64,000 bases of DNA. Origin: Nymphaea colorata (taxonomy: Eukaryota > Streptophyta > Magnoliopsida > Nymphaeales > Nymphaeaceae). The notes beneath the pieces are model-generated. The model was given only the letters and a program-made list of their open reading frames with translations, searched no databases and was not told where the DNA came from. Every line of letters starts with the position of its first letter. Position 1 is the first letter of the stretch. Shown here one piece after another: positions 46,255-57,300 of this stretch. The translations under genes were made by a program, and so were the position numbers. The DNA is taken from the NCBI RefSeq assembly GCF_008831285.2, contig NC_045140.1, positions 19,094,370 to 19,158,369 on the forward strand, in the 5' to 3' direction.

Positions 46255-48660
46255 TGTACAAAATGATCCATATGCCCTTACAGGAAGTAAAATGATATAA
46301 CAACTATCAAGGTTCTTAAAATAGCAACAGTGATCCATATCACACTTCTTAAAAGCATTTCTCCCCATGAAGTTATCAAACTTTTTGTACCACTGTCTCG
46401 GTGCCTGCTTTAAACCATAGAGACTCTTCTCTAACTTGCATATAAGACTTTCTTTCCCTAATACTTGAAAGCCTTCAGGTTGCACCATATAAATATCTTC
46501 CTCTAAATCCCCATGAAGGAATGCAGTCTTTACATCTAGTTGCTCTAAATATAGATTTTCAGCTGCAACTAAACTCAATACCAATCTTATAGTAGTTAGC
46601 TTTACAACAGGAGAGAAAATTTCTGTATAATCTATACCTTCTTTCTGTTGAAAACCTTTCACTACTAACCTTGCTTTATGCATTTTTCTTCTATCTGCTT
46701 CCTCTTTAATCCTGTATACCCATTTGTTTTGCAAAATCTTTTCACAAGGAAGCTCAGTTAATGTCCACGTTCTGTTAGCATGTAGAGAGTCCATCTCCTC
46801 TTTCATAGCTAACTCCCACTTAACAGAATCTGTAACCTGCATTGCTTCATCAAAACACTCGGGTTCTCCAGCATCAGTTAACAACAAGTAATGAAAGTAA
46901 GGAGAATACTTTCGATTTGGTTTTGGCCTTCTACTGGATCTCCTTAATGGAGGTTGGGATGTGCTTGCTTCTTGTTCCATCTGACTGTTTCTATCTTGAC
47001 TCTTAATTGCAACATCATATTCAGAGACATCTTGAAGTTCTGCAATGTCTTCACTTGTGTCATGATGTTCATTCTTCTCAGACATAAAACTATCCTTGTC
47101 TTTGTACAGAGCCATCTCATTAAACACTATATCATTATGTCTAATAATTTTCTTTGCTTTATCATCCCAAAAGCGATACCCAAACTCATCATTTCCATAA
47201 CCAATGAAATAACATTTCCTGGACTTAGGATCTAATTTATCCCTTTTATCCGAGTCTATATGTATGTAAGAAACACAACCAAAGACTCTTAAGTGTGCAA
47301 TATTTACCTCCTTGCCGGTCCAGGCTTCTTCAGGTATTCCATAGTCCAAAGGAACAGAAGGCCCACGATTTATCAAGTATGCAGCTGTATTGATTGCATC
47401 CGCCCAAAACATCTTTGGTAAGCCTGAATGCAGTCTCATGCTTCTTGCTCTTTCACAAAGAGTTCTGTTCATTCTTTCAGCAACCCCATTTTGTCGTGGT
47501 CTTTTAGGGACCGTTCTTTGTGTTCGAATCCCATGATCTGCACAAAAATTTTTAAACTCTTTGCTGTCATACTCACCTCCATTATCTGACCGCAGACATT
47601 TAATCTTCTTTCCGGTCTGATTTTCTACTTCTACTTTCCACCTTTTGAAAACAGTAAACACGTCAGATTTATGTTTGAGAAAGTAAACCCATACCTTCCT
47701 TGTACAATCATCAATGAATGTGACATAGTATAGGGATCCTCCAAGAGAACGAACTGGAGCTGGTCCCCAAACATCAGTGTGCACCAACTCTAGTTTTTCC
47801 TTCTTTGGAGGCCGTCCAACTTTGGAGAAAGTGACCATTTTCTGTTTTCCGAAAACACAGTCTTCACATAGCCCAATGTCTACAGATTTCAAGTCATGCA
47901 ACTTGTTATTTGTTGTCATGATCTTCATTCCCTTCTCACTCATATGCCCAAGCCTGTAATGCCACAACAATGATTTATTCTCACATTTTGCCACAGCCAC
48001 TGTGTCTTTCACATCTGCAGTCATGTACAAAGTGCCAAGTTTGTGACCTCGTGCTATAACCATAGCACCTTTGGTTATCTTCCAAGATCCGCCAACAAAG
48101 GTAGTAACGTAGCCTTCGTCGTCTAACTGTCCGACCGAGATGAGATTCCTCTTCAACCCTGGGACATGTCTGACATCTTTTAACTTCCATACATGCCCAT
48201 TCTGTATTTTAATGTGAACCTCACATTTCCCTACAATATCCAGAGGTTCATCATCGGCAAGGTATACTCTACCAAATTTTCCTGCAACATAGTTATGCAT
48301 ACTTTCATTTGAATATGTTGAATGGAAAGATGCGCCAGAGTCTAAAATCCAAGACTCTATAGAGCTGTGTACACTCAAGGCAAGTGCATCAGCTATATCT
48401 TCTGTTGCTGCATTTGCTGAATCATCTTCACGATTTGGGTTCTTCTTCTTCAACAACCTGCAATCTCTTTTCCGGTGTCCTGGCTTACCACAGTTCCAGC
48501 AGCCATCACTTCGAGGTTTGGATTGACTCCTTCCCTTAGATTTGGACCTTCCACGCTCTTGGTAGCGTTGATTAGTTCTGCCCCTATTTTGAACATTTAG
48601 GGCAGAACCGAGGGGCTCTCCTGCCTCTCTTCTGCGAATGTCCTCACTAAGTATTAAATC
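46237..48660 (-). pseudogene. copia-2 pol, cut off inside reverse transcriptase
   Basis: Open from the stop at 48661 to 46237. It has the zinc knuckle CWNCGKPGHRKRDC, protease WILDSGASFHS, integrase zinc finger (WHYRLGHMSEKG...CEDCVFGKQ), and integrase core (HTDVWGPAPV, FIDDCTRKVWVYF, RSDNGGEYDS, RPRQNGVAERMNRTL). RT follows with WVYRIKEEADRR, ARLVVKGFQQKEGIDY, QLDVKTAFLHGDLEE and YGLKQAPRQWYKKF. The RT breaks off after CYIILL, where YVDD should follow, and continues as unrelated residues into the LTR. Similarity is strongest to the tobacco Tnt1-94 type. The truncated RT cannot be active. Confidence 0.93.
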
Positions 48661-49191
48661 TCAAACACCACTGAACTTCAATTTGCTTGACCCCGATGAA
48701 CTACTCACGGCGGTCACAGTGGCACTCCAACTCTCCGGTAGAGATGACAGTAAAATTAAGGCTTGAACCTCATCATCAAACTTAATATCGACAGAACATA
48801 ATTGAGAAGTAATAACATTGAACTCATTTATGTGATCCGTAACAGAGGCACCTTCAGCCATTTTCAAATTAAATAAGCGACGCATCAGATATACCTTATT
48901 TGAAGCAGAGGGTTTTTCGTACATATCTGTTAGCGTCTTCATCAGACTTGCTGTCGTCTTCTCGTTAACAATGTTGAAGACGACGTTTCTGGCCAGCGTC
49001 AAACGAATGACTCCGATGGCTTGTCTATCCAGCAACTGCCAATCTACATCAGCCATCGTTGCAGGTTTCGCTCTCATGAGTGGTTCATGCAGTTTCTTCT
49101 GATACAAGTAGTCCTCGATCTGCATCTTCCAGAATCCGAAGTCTTTACCGTCGAACTTCTCGATTCTGACCTTTCCTTCTTCCGGCGCCAT
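48661..49191 (-). pseudogene. copia-2 gag, ending at an in-frame TGA
   Basis: The ATG at 49191 opens MAPEEGKVRIEKFDGKDFGF, typical of Tnt1-like gag, through YLMRRLFNLKMAEG and LLSSLPESW. The TGA at 48663-48661 follows KLKFSGV. The next codons in the same frame, DLILSEDIRRREAGE, are the normal continuation, so the stop probably arose by CGA-to-TGA mutation. The downstream pol frame is the same frame. Confidence 0.9.
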
Positions 49192-49214
49192 TGTTCCTTC
49201 CTCGAACGAACCGA

Positions 49215-49226
49215 GCTCTGATACCA
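49215..49226 (-). other. primer binding site (initiator tRNA-Met) of copia-2
   Basis: Minus-strand TGGTATCAGAGC, two bases inside the 5' LTR end at 49229. Confidence 0.92.
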
Positions 49227-49228
49227 GT

Positions 49229-49505
49229 TGTTAGGAACAACAATAATAAACTCTCCTCTCGCACTCTCAAGAGGAGATTAGAAGTAACAAGGAAGAAGAC
49301 AACGATTTACGTGGTTCGGAGCAAAAATCTCCTACGTCCACGGTCACACAGATCTCTTGTATTTTCTCTTCAATGAACACACACTGAACAGACACACTCA
49401 ACGGCGGCCATCCTCAAAACATAAGGATTAGGGCAAACCCGTATTAGTTGGATCCGCGGTATTGCAAATGAATGTCCAGTATGGATCAACTTCCATACAC
49501 CAACA
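49229..49505 (-). repeat. complete 5' LTR of copia-2 (277 bp)
   Basis: TGTTAGGAACAAC at one end and CACCAACA at the other, directly followed by the target duplication AGTCA. The outer 60 bp (49446-49505) are absent from the other LTR. Confidence 0.9.
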
Positions 49506-49534
49506 AGTCATCAAGACGAAGCTAACCGTCGTTA

Positions 49535-50036
49535 TAAAAATAGGATTCATATCAGATTTCAATTGTGAAATCAGAGTTTAGATTTAAATTCAAATGTAAC
49601 TATTTTTTTGTTTGTATGTGATATGAATATGTGAATATTTGAAAATGGATGTGATTAAGGGATTCGAGCACCATCCGTTGAGGTGACGTTTACATTATAA
49701 ATGAACGTATTTCACCTCGAGTTTGACTATGGTTTTCAATCACTAAATATTACAAAAAACCATTGACTGTTTTACTAATATAAATGTACAGGTTGCTTGA
49801 GATTAGTTGGACTTTTTATTACATTTAATTTCATATTCCTACCATTGAAGTGAGTTCTTATGAGTGTGACCCCTTACAAGTGGATGCATATTTTGGAAAG
49901 GGTGGTTGTGCAAGTTGGAAAAAAGTAATTTTTTCTTTGTTCCCTCCTATTCATATAGGAAACTAAGATGCATGCATACGTAGACTTCATTTCCTCACAT
50001 ATGAACAAAGAAAGGAGAATTCATTTGATTAAACCA
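49535..50036. other. spacer of local repeats
   Basis: 49535-49655: the AT-rich repeat beginning TAAAAATAGGATTCATATCA, also found after psi2 (63367). 49660-49870: partial gene-less copy of the GH3 upstream repeat (AAAACCATTGACTG) joined to the TTATTACATTTAATTTCATA repeat. The remainder is unassigned. Confidence 0.6.
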
Positions 50037-50296
50037 ACAAAGCTATCGTGCGGCAAGGATGCTGCCATACATATTTCTACTAACTCTATATCTTACGACC
50101 AAAGCAAGCATATTGAAATCGATATCATTTCATAGTGAAGAGGTCCAAAATATGCACCATTTATACTAAAAGTGATATTTTTACTAAGATGTCTAAAATG
50201 GAGAAATTATGCATCATTGATTGATATCTTTACGACGGCGGTAATTGGGTAACAATTAAGAAATACTCTAAGCTTGGATGGAAATGTCATGGGGAG
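50037..50296 (+). pseudogene. copia RNase H tail relic with polypurine tract
   Basis: One frame reads DAAIHISTNSISYDQSKHIEID, matching the copia RNase H end (..KAAI.IA.NPVFH.RTKHIEID). Then comes YTKSDIFTKM (the ADIFTK motif). GGGGAGTG at 50291-50298 is the polypurine tract meeting the LTR. The rest of the element is gone. Shorter copies of the same tail are at about 56150-56252 and 57340-57486. Confidence 0.75.
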
Positions 50297-50989
50297 TGTT
50301 GAAGATAGTTGGCAAACCTATGACTTGAATTCAGATTGACAAAAGACTGGGTCTCTAGGTCGGTGAGTTGACTCGTTCAAATAACCATAATGTAAATCGT
50401 TGTAGCTGAATCGAGTGAATTAGGGCCAAGAAGAACCAACTCAGGTCGAGTCTGCCAGAGTTAGTTCAACCTTGACTAGTGGCCAGATTTCTTGACAAAC
50501 TGGGCTGATTCGGGTGATTCTCGAGCCAGCTCGGCAGTTAAACAATTTGTTGTTGAAAAAGTTGTTGTATCTTAGTTACTCTGTTGCCAATTTTATCATC
50601 CTCATTTTTTAATTTACTTTGATCCCTTACCAAATTCATTGTGAAAATTATCCTTTCTCCAAATTGCCAAACAAAGAGTTTCCCGGTTGTTCTTGCTTGG
50701 GTACTTTACATTGAGACTATTTCGTGGTTTTAGTGGGTAATTTGAGAAGCAAAGAAAACCCTTAGGAAGTTGTTCCTTTTTTGCCATAGACGCTAATTGC
50801 TTTCAACCATCAACATCCTTAAGAAAATTGGCTAGGTTTAAACAGGAGCTAAAGCTATCGTTCAAACCCCCCTAGAAAGTACAAGAGAAGGGAAACACAG
50901 GTCATGATCAAAGACATGTAGATATGTCTGTACGTAGTTGAACACAAATTATGATATGATGTACCTCAAGAAATCTATAGTTGTATTCA
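50297..50989 (+). repeat. LTR relic, fullest copy (about 693 bp)
   Basis: Starts TGTTGAAGATAGTTGGC right after the polypurine tract and ends near CTATAGTTGTATTCA. Other copies or parts: 39234-39580, 54660-55420, 56253-56976, 57487-58190 and 63425-63940. The copies differ greatly from one another, so the family is old. This copy ends 25 bp before the TATA box of GH3-3. Confidence 0.75.
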
Positions 50990-51013
50990 CTGTCTGTATA
51001 ATAAACCATTGGC

Positions 51014-51020
51014 TATAAAG
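51014..51020 (+). promoter_or_regulatory. TATA-like box of GH3-3
   Basis: TATAAAG, 59 bp before the ATG at 51079, preceded by ACCATTGGC (an inverted CCAAT word). Only 24 bp separate it from the LTR relic. Confidence 0.55.
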
Positions 51021-51078
51021 AAGAGGGCCGGGGGAAAACGGAGGAAGCAGAGTTGAAGACGGAAAAACAGATCGGGAG

Positions 51079-53502
51079 ATGGAGATGTGGGAGTTGATGG
51101 AAGAGATGACCAACAACATTGACGGAGAGCAGGAGAAGGTGCTGGCCGACATCCTCTCCCTGAATGCGCACACCGAATACCTACAGAGGCATGGTCTCGC
51201 CGGAAACACCGACCGGGAGTCATTCAAGACGAGGCTGCCCGTCGTTAGCTATGAAGACATAAGGCCGGACATCCAGCGCATAGCAGACGGTGATCGCTCT
51301 CCCATCTTGTTTGCCCTTCCTCTTTCCCACTTCATTTGCAGGTCGCTCTCTCTCTCTCTCTGCCCTTCAACCAGTTAAGAACAGAGCGGAGAAGATAAAT
51401 AGTCACGTAAGATGCGGCGCAACTGATCGCGGCTTCTTAATTTTCTTGCAGCTCCGGCACGTCAGGTGGTGAGAAGAAGTTGCTCCCACTGGTAGAGGGG
51501 GATCTCGACAGAGTGGAGATGGTATGGAGGGTTATGGGTAGCCTGATGAACTGGTATCTTCTTTTTCCCCATCCTCATCTCCACGTAAGACTGTCTTCAC
51601 CGACTTTCAGATCAGTGTGGCCTGACCATAATTCTAAAAATCTGTTTCCGATTCGAATCGGAAACATCAAAAGCGATAGATATCGGGAACAAATTTGAAT
51701 TGAATTTGAAGTCCTCCCTTTCTCTCGAATGTATGTACATATATGGATGTCAGTAAATCAAATTTGAATTGAATATATTCTTAACCTTGTTCACTGTTCT
51801 AGATATCCTTATTAAATTTGGATTCAAATACAAATAAAGAAAGTTGTATAGGAATCCGAATTCAAAACCCTGTTTTCCAATCCAAATCTCATTTGGGCGT
51901 GCCTTGTTAGAAAGAATTATCAGGAATTAAGTGTACTTCCTAAACTAAATACTTAATCTGTCTAGGCATGGCTATGGTTTGAAGCAAGGGAAGACCCTCA
52001 AATTCGTCCACGTTAGAAAAGAGTGGGAGACGGGTGCAGGCATTGCAGTTCGCTATATTGTTACAAGCTGGTACAAAAGCTGTAACTTCCTTTCCAACCA
52101 CCATCAATACAGCACCACCCACACCAGCCCCCTTGCCTCTATACATTGCACAGACACGTTCCAGAGCACATACTCGCAGTTGCTCGCTGGCCTGGCCGAC
52201 CGGCTGTCCGTCATCCAGCTGAGCGCCACCTTTGCGCTGGGCCTGCACCAGGCCATCCGCTTCCTCGAGCGCCACTATCTGGACCTGGCAATGGACATTG
52301 AGAAGGGGACGGTTGATCCTCGAATCACGGACGAAGATATACGGGCGGCGCTGGAGACAAGATTGGCACCTGACCCCGAGAATGCAAGGCATATAAGAAA
52401 AGAGTGTGGATGTGGGCAATGGAAGGGCATCATAAGAAGGATCTGGCCCAACGCCCAGTACTTGGAAGCCGTGGCGACGGGGAGTATGAGTCCCTTCGTC
52501 CCTGTCTTGGAGTTTTACAGCGACGGTCTGCCTCTGGTTAGCCTTGCGTATGCGTCGTCCGAGTGCTTCTTCGGGATCAACTTGAACCCTTTCTGTAAGC
52601 CGGAGGACGTCACCTACACCATCATCCCGAATTTGGCCCATTTTGAGTTTTTGCCGGTCCAATCACCGGAAAATTGCCTGCAGCCGGCAGAACTCGTGAA
52701 TTTGGCCGATGTTCAAATGGGGAAGGAGTACGAGATAGTGGTGACCACTTACTCAGGTACGAATCTTACATTTTTTTCGCTTATTTGTTCCATTCATGGT
52801 TAATCTTTCATCATATATAAAAATGCTCAATAGCGGAGCTAATTGGAAACCTTCGGCTGCATTCGTGAACACCATTAATATGTAAATAAGCAAACAGACA
52901 CAACTGACTCCATTGATCTCACATGACCAGGTCTTTACCGTTATAGAGTGGGAGACATCCTGAGAGTCGTGAGTTTCTACAACAAAGCGCCCCAATTCAA
53001 GTTCGTTTGCCGTGGAAATGTTGTGTTAAGCATCGACATAGAAAAAACCAGTGAGGCAGATCTGCAGAAAGCAGTAGCGGCGGCGGAGGCCGCTCACCTT
53101 ATTCCACACAACACGAGAGTGGCGGAATTTACTAGTTACGCCGACACCACCACCACTCCCGGCCACTATGTCATTTACTTGGAACTCTCACGAACAACAG
53201 ATCAGACGGAAGGTTTTTCAGCAGATTATTTGATTGGGCAGTGTTGTTTGGCAATTGAGGAATCATTTGATGCTACTTATAAAGAAGTGCGCGTTTATGA
53301 CAGATCCATCGGGCCGCTAGAAATTAAGGTAGTGAAGAATGGCACTTTTGACAGACTCATGGATTTTGCTGTATCTAATGGTGCTTCCGTGGCTCAGTAC
53401 AAACCTCCTAGGTGTGTGAAATCTGATTCCCTCCTGCAAATTTTAGATGCAGCGGTTGTTTCTGCCCATTTCAGTCCTCGTCCCCCAAGTTGGTCGAAGT
53501 AG
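51079..53502 (+). CDS. GH3: GH3-3: GH3-family acyl-acid amido synthetase, 4 exons
   Basis: Exons 51079-51341, 51452-51553, 51966-52756, 52931-53502; 575 residues. SSGTSGGE, YASSEC and YRYRVGDI are intact. At the exon 2/3 junction the usual AACAG|GTATCT donor is AACTG|GTATCT, which turns Arg-122 into Trp and weakens the donor. Other changes not shared with the other copies: CGCGQW (Gly-rich site GRGQW elsewhere), YLEAVATGSMSPFV, VSLAYASSEC, TTTPGHYVIYLELSRTT, and FSADYLIGQ. It thus has more private changes in conserved blocks than its sisters, and reduced function is possible. 3' half and downstream block group with GH3-1, exon 1 with GH3-2. Intron 2 is 412 bp. The poly(A) signal is at 53664. 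Confidence 0.9.
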
Positions 53503-53663
53503 CACTGCAGCATCGTCGTTTCCATCTGGCAGACACTCATGGATTGAAGTCTCAAGCGCAAGAGATTTACACAGATTTCACTGTTTGTATTAAATAAGAT
53601 ATGGATTCCCCTGCTTGTTGCTTGGTTGAATGAGTTTTTCGTTCATTCTTTGAATTAATATGT

Positions 53664-53669
53664 AATAAA
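53664..53669 (+). terminator. poly(A) signal of GH3-3
   Basis: AATAAA in ATGTAATAAAAC, 162 bp after the stop, matching GH3-1. Confidence 0.6.
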
Positions 53670-53749
53670 ACAGGGCAAATGTTTTATACTTAAAAGGTTG
53701 TTTGATTCGTGGAATGAGAATACCCAGTTCTCCTGCTCCACTCCATTCC

Positions 53750-54090
53750 CCCAAGAGGCAAAAGCATGCTGACCTACCCTGCAGAAGCGGGGCACAGAAC
53801 CTTTATTGGCGTGTTCTTCTTCTTGCGCACGTAATTATCGTATTTGTTGCACCGCGAACTGGTATTCTGCGTCCCATGTTTGATACCGTTTGTGGGTTCC
53901 ATTTCCACAAGGACCACCATTGTTCTCAAGCAACCAACCGCTAATTATTGTTCCGAAAAGGCTTGGAACGTTGGAAGCTCCATTCTCGCTTTCCTGGAGC
54001 AGCATTCAGACTTTAGAGGCTGTTTTGACACCAGTAACAAATTATTACTTTTTGATAAAACTGCTTCAGGGGTAGATCATGGAAGCTTGT
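53750..54090. repeat. A-type GH3 downstream block, copy 2
   Basis: Counterpart of 38440-38760 (AAGCATGCTGACC, TTTATTGGCGTGTTCTTCT, ACAAGGACCACCATTGTTCT). Homology continues to about 54400 (ACCGGCTGGGTTGTTGTTTA, ATGAGAGCTAAAATTCATCC). Short frames here are not conserved between the copies. Confidence 0.85.
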
Positions 54091-54359
54091 AACATAGTGT
54101 TTGATAAATCTACTCAAAATATTGAGACAGAATTCTTAGACACAGTAACAACCTGCTATGGGTGGCAAAGAACCTCCTAAAAACCACTTGAGAGTTGTGT
54201 TAATTTTGATGGTGGGACGAACTTACTTGCCGCTCTCATGTATGTTCCAATGTAATCCACCGGCTGGGTTGTTGTTTACACTAATGTAGGACGAAAACTT
54301 TCTGTTTTAGAAGGCTCAGGACTAAATCATGAGCTCTCTTGAGATGAGAGCTAAAATTC

Positions 54360-57300
54360 ATCCGAAATGCCTGAAGTCGTCTTCCCAATTGCTCATTTTT
54401 CTAATACATATAAAAGTACCGGTTGCTTGAGATTCTTAAGCCATGATTTCAACTTTTTATTACATTTAATTTCATATTCCTACAATTGGAGTGAGTGAAT
54501 GGTGAATGCGGATATTCAGAGTTACAAACTCTTACTCATGAAGGTAAAAACAATAAAAAAATGTAAATTAATACAACATAGATAAAAATACACATTACTT
54601 TTTTCTCTTTGATTTTCTTTTAACCATCCATCACAATGGATCATACGGTTCTCATGAGGGTAACTTCAATTCCGATCGACAGATGACTGGGTCATTGGGT
54701 CGGGTCGGTGAATTGACTCGCCGACTTGGTTGAGTACTGAAATGACCATAATGCAAATCACTGCAGCTGAATTGAGTGAGTTAGAGGCGAGCACAACATG
54801 GTGATTCAGACGTTAGGGGTCAGCCAGTCCGAGTAAGGTATGAGTCAGTTCAATCTTGACTCGTGGCCAGATTTCTTGACAATCTGAGCTGATTTGGGTG
54901 ATTCTCTAGTCAGCCCGACGAATTTGCCAACTATGGTGTTGAAAGAATTGATGTATCGTAGCTAATCTCTTGCCATTTTTATCATCCCCATTTTTTTTGT
55001 TTTCTTTGATCCCTCACCAAATTCATTGTGATAATTATCCTTTCTCAAAATCTCCAAACGAAAAGTTTAGTGGTTGTTCTTACTCGGCTATTTTAAAATT
55101 GACACTAATTTCAGAAGCATACAAAAACCTAAACTTCCTATTTCTTAATTAGAAATAAAAAAAACTTAGTAGTTGTTCCTTTTTTGCCATAGACGGCTAA
55201 TTGATTTGAACTCTCAACATCCTTAAGCTATTGTTCAAACCGCAAGTCCGCAAGCAAGTACAAGAGAAGGAAGCGCAAGTCATGGCCAAACACATGTGGC
55301 AGACATGTCTATACGTAGTTTACACGGTCAATCAGGTGAGCCAAGCTATGCATTCTCTAAATTTCCACAACATGAAGTCTCTTGGACGAATTATGAAATG
55401 AGGTACGTTAAAACATCTATAATGACATCCAATTGGATTCAGATTCAAATATATATAAATATTTGACCAAATACAGATACAGATTCAGATCAGATTTATT
55501 TTTAAACAAGTATCATATATTTAATGCTATGACATTTTGAAAATCAGGCAAATTCAGTTTAAAATACAAATTCAAATTCGGATATGAGTGTAACAATAGG
55601 ATTCAGATCATATTCGCATTGTGAAATCAAAATTTAGATTTAGATTAAAATATAACTATTTGTGTTGGTATTTGAGTATGAATATGTGAATATCTGAAAA
55701 CAGATCCGTTGAAATCTCTATGCACTACTTTTACATTAAAAATGATCACAAGTGATGTATTCCACCACGAGTCGAATTGACTACGGTTTTTAATCACGAA
55801 ATATTATTTGCGAGAATCATGAGCATCGCAGGATGCAGAAAAAAACCGTATAGTACAGAAAAAACCATTGGCTATGGACGTTGACGTCGATAGCCAGAAT
55901 ACACGAAGTTCTTCCAATTGCTCAATTTTCTAATACATATAAGAGTACAAGTTGGTTGAGATCGTAGGACTTTTTATTACATTTAATTTCTTATTCCTAC
56001 AATTGGAGTGATTGAATGGTGAATTTGGCTATTCATAGTTACAAAACTCATCATTCAATTCCCCCCTACAAGTGGATGAATATTTTGGAAAGGGCAAGTT
56101 GTGGTTGTAGAAGTTGGGAAAATGTAATTTTTGTTCCATCCTAGTAATATAGGAAATTAAAATTATGCATCATTGATTGATATCTTTACCAAGGGGGTGA
56201 TTGGATTACAATTAAGAAATACTCTAAACTAGATGGGAATGTCAGGGGGGAGTGTTGAAGATAGTTGGCAAACCTATGACTTGAACTCAGATCGACAAAT
56301 GACTGGGTCTGTGGGTTGGTGGCTCGTCAACTCTGTAGAATATTCAAATGACCACAATGTAAATCAATACAGCTGAATCGAGTGAGTTAGGGGCGAGCAG
56401 GACCAAGTCAAGCTGAGTTAGGGAAGAGCGGGTTTAGCCTTGACTTGTGGCCAGATTTCTTGACAATTTGAGTTGATTCAGGTGATTTTCAAGATAATCT
56501 CTTGCCATTTTTATCATCCTCAGTTTTTTTAATTTGCTTTGATCCCTTAGCAAATTCATTGTGATAATTATCCTTTCTCAAAATCACCAAAAAAAGAGTT
56601 TAGTGGTTGTTCTTGCTCGGGTATTTTAAATTGACACTAATTTCATGGTTTTAGTGGGTAATGTGAGAAGCATACGAAAATCGAAAGCTCCTATTTCATA
56701 ATTGGAAATAAAAAACTTAGGAAGTTGTTCCCTTCTTGCCATAGATGGCTAGTTGATTTGAACCCTGAACATCCTAAAGAAAATTGGCTTGGTCAAATAG
56801 GAGGTAAAGCTATCGTTCAAAAGGGAAGCACAAGTCATAGCTAAAGACATGTCTATACGTAGTTTACACAATCAATCAGGTGAGCCAAGCCATGCGTTCT
56901 ATAAATTCCAACAACAATGAAGTCTATTGGACGAATTATGATATGAGGTATGTCAAGAAATCTATAGTTGAATTCACTATATATATATATATGACATTGA
57001 CATCCCTATGTATGACATTTACATTAAAAAAGATCACAAGTGATGTGTTCCACCACGAGTTGATTGACTATGGTTTTTAATCACGAAATATTATTTGTGA
57101 GAATCATGAGCATCGCAGGATGCAGAAAAAAACCGCTCGTTGCAAAAAAAACCATTGGCTATGGACGTTGACGTTGATAATCAGAATACACGAAGTTCTT
57201 CCAATCGCTCAATTTTCTAATACGTATAAAAGTACAAGTTGCTTGAGAGTCTTAGGACTTTTTATTACATTTAATTTCATATTCCTACAATTGGAGTGAG

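Larger units (their letters stand above)
46033..49510 (-). mobile_element. Ty1/copia retrotransposon copia-2 (Tnt1-94-like), 3'-deleted
   Basis: The element spans 46038-49505 and is flanked by AGTCA at 46033-46037 and 49506-49510. The right (5') LTR is complete, 277 bp, TGTTAGG...CCAACA. The left (3') LTR keeps only 217 bp (46038-46254). A deletion removed the rest of the 3' LTR, the polypurine tract, RNase H and the second half of RT. The shared 217 bp differ at three positions, so the insertion is young. One nonsense codon interrupts gag. The element is inserted in GH3-psi1 exon 1, antisense to it. Confidence 0.93.
45900..49534 (+). pseudogene. GH3-psi1: exon-1 fragment split by copia-2
   Basis: 45900-46037 encodes MLELMEEMSNNVDGEQEKV and on to KTDRES, and 49511-49534 continues with the codons for KTKL-like residues. 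The start codon used by the intact genes is changed (AAGGAG for ATGGAG). The homology to exon 1 ends abruptly after GTCGTTA at 49534, where unrelated repeat (TAAAAATAGG) begins. Exons 2-4 are missing. The copia-2 insertion (duplication AGTCA) came after the truncation or is independent of it. The 5' flank and residues (VDGEQ, ILFLNA, AGKTDRES) group it with GH3-1 and psi2. Confidence 0.88.

Noticed and set aside
46255..46284. Possible LTR end with TGTAAGG...CCTAACA symmetry, giving a 245-bp LTR
   Set aside because: The right LTR ends at CCAACA and is immediately followed by AGTCA, matching the duplication left of the element. The 30 bp here are therefore deletion filler rather than LTR.
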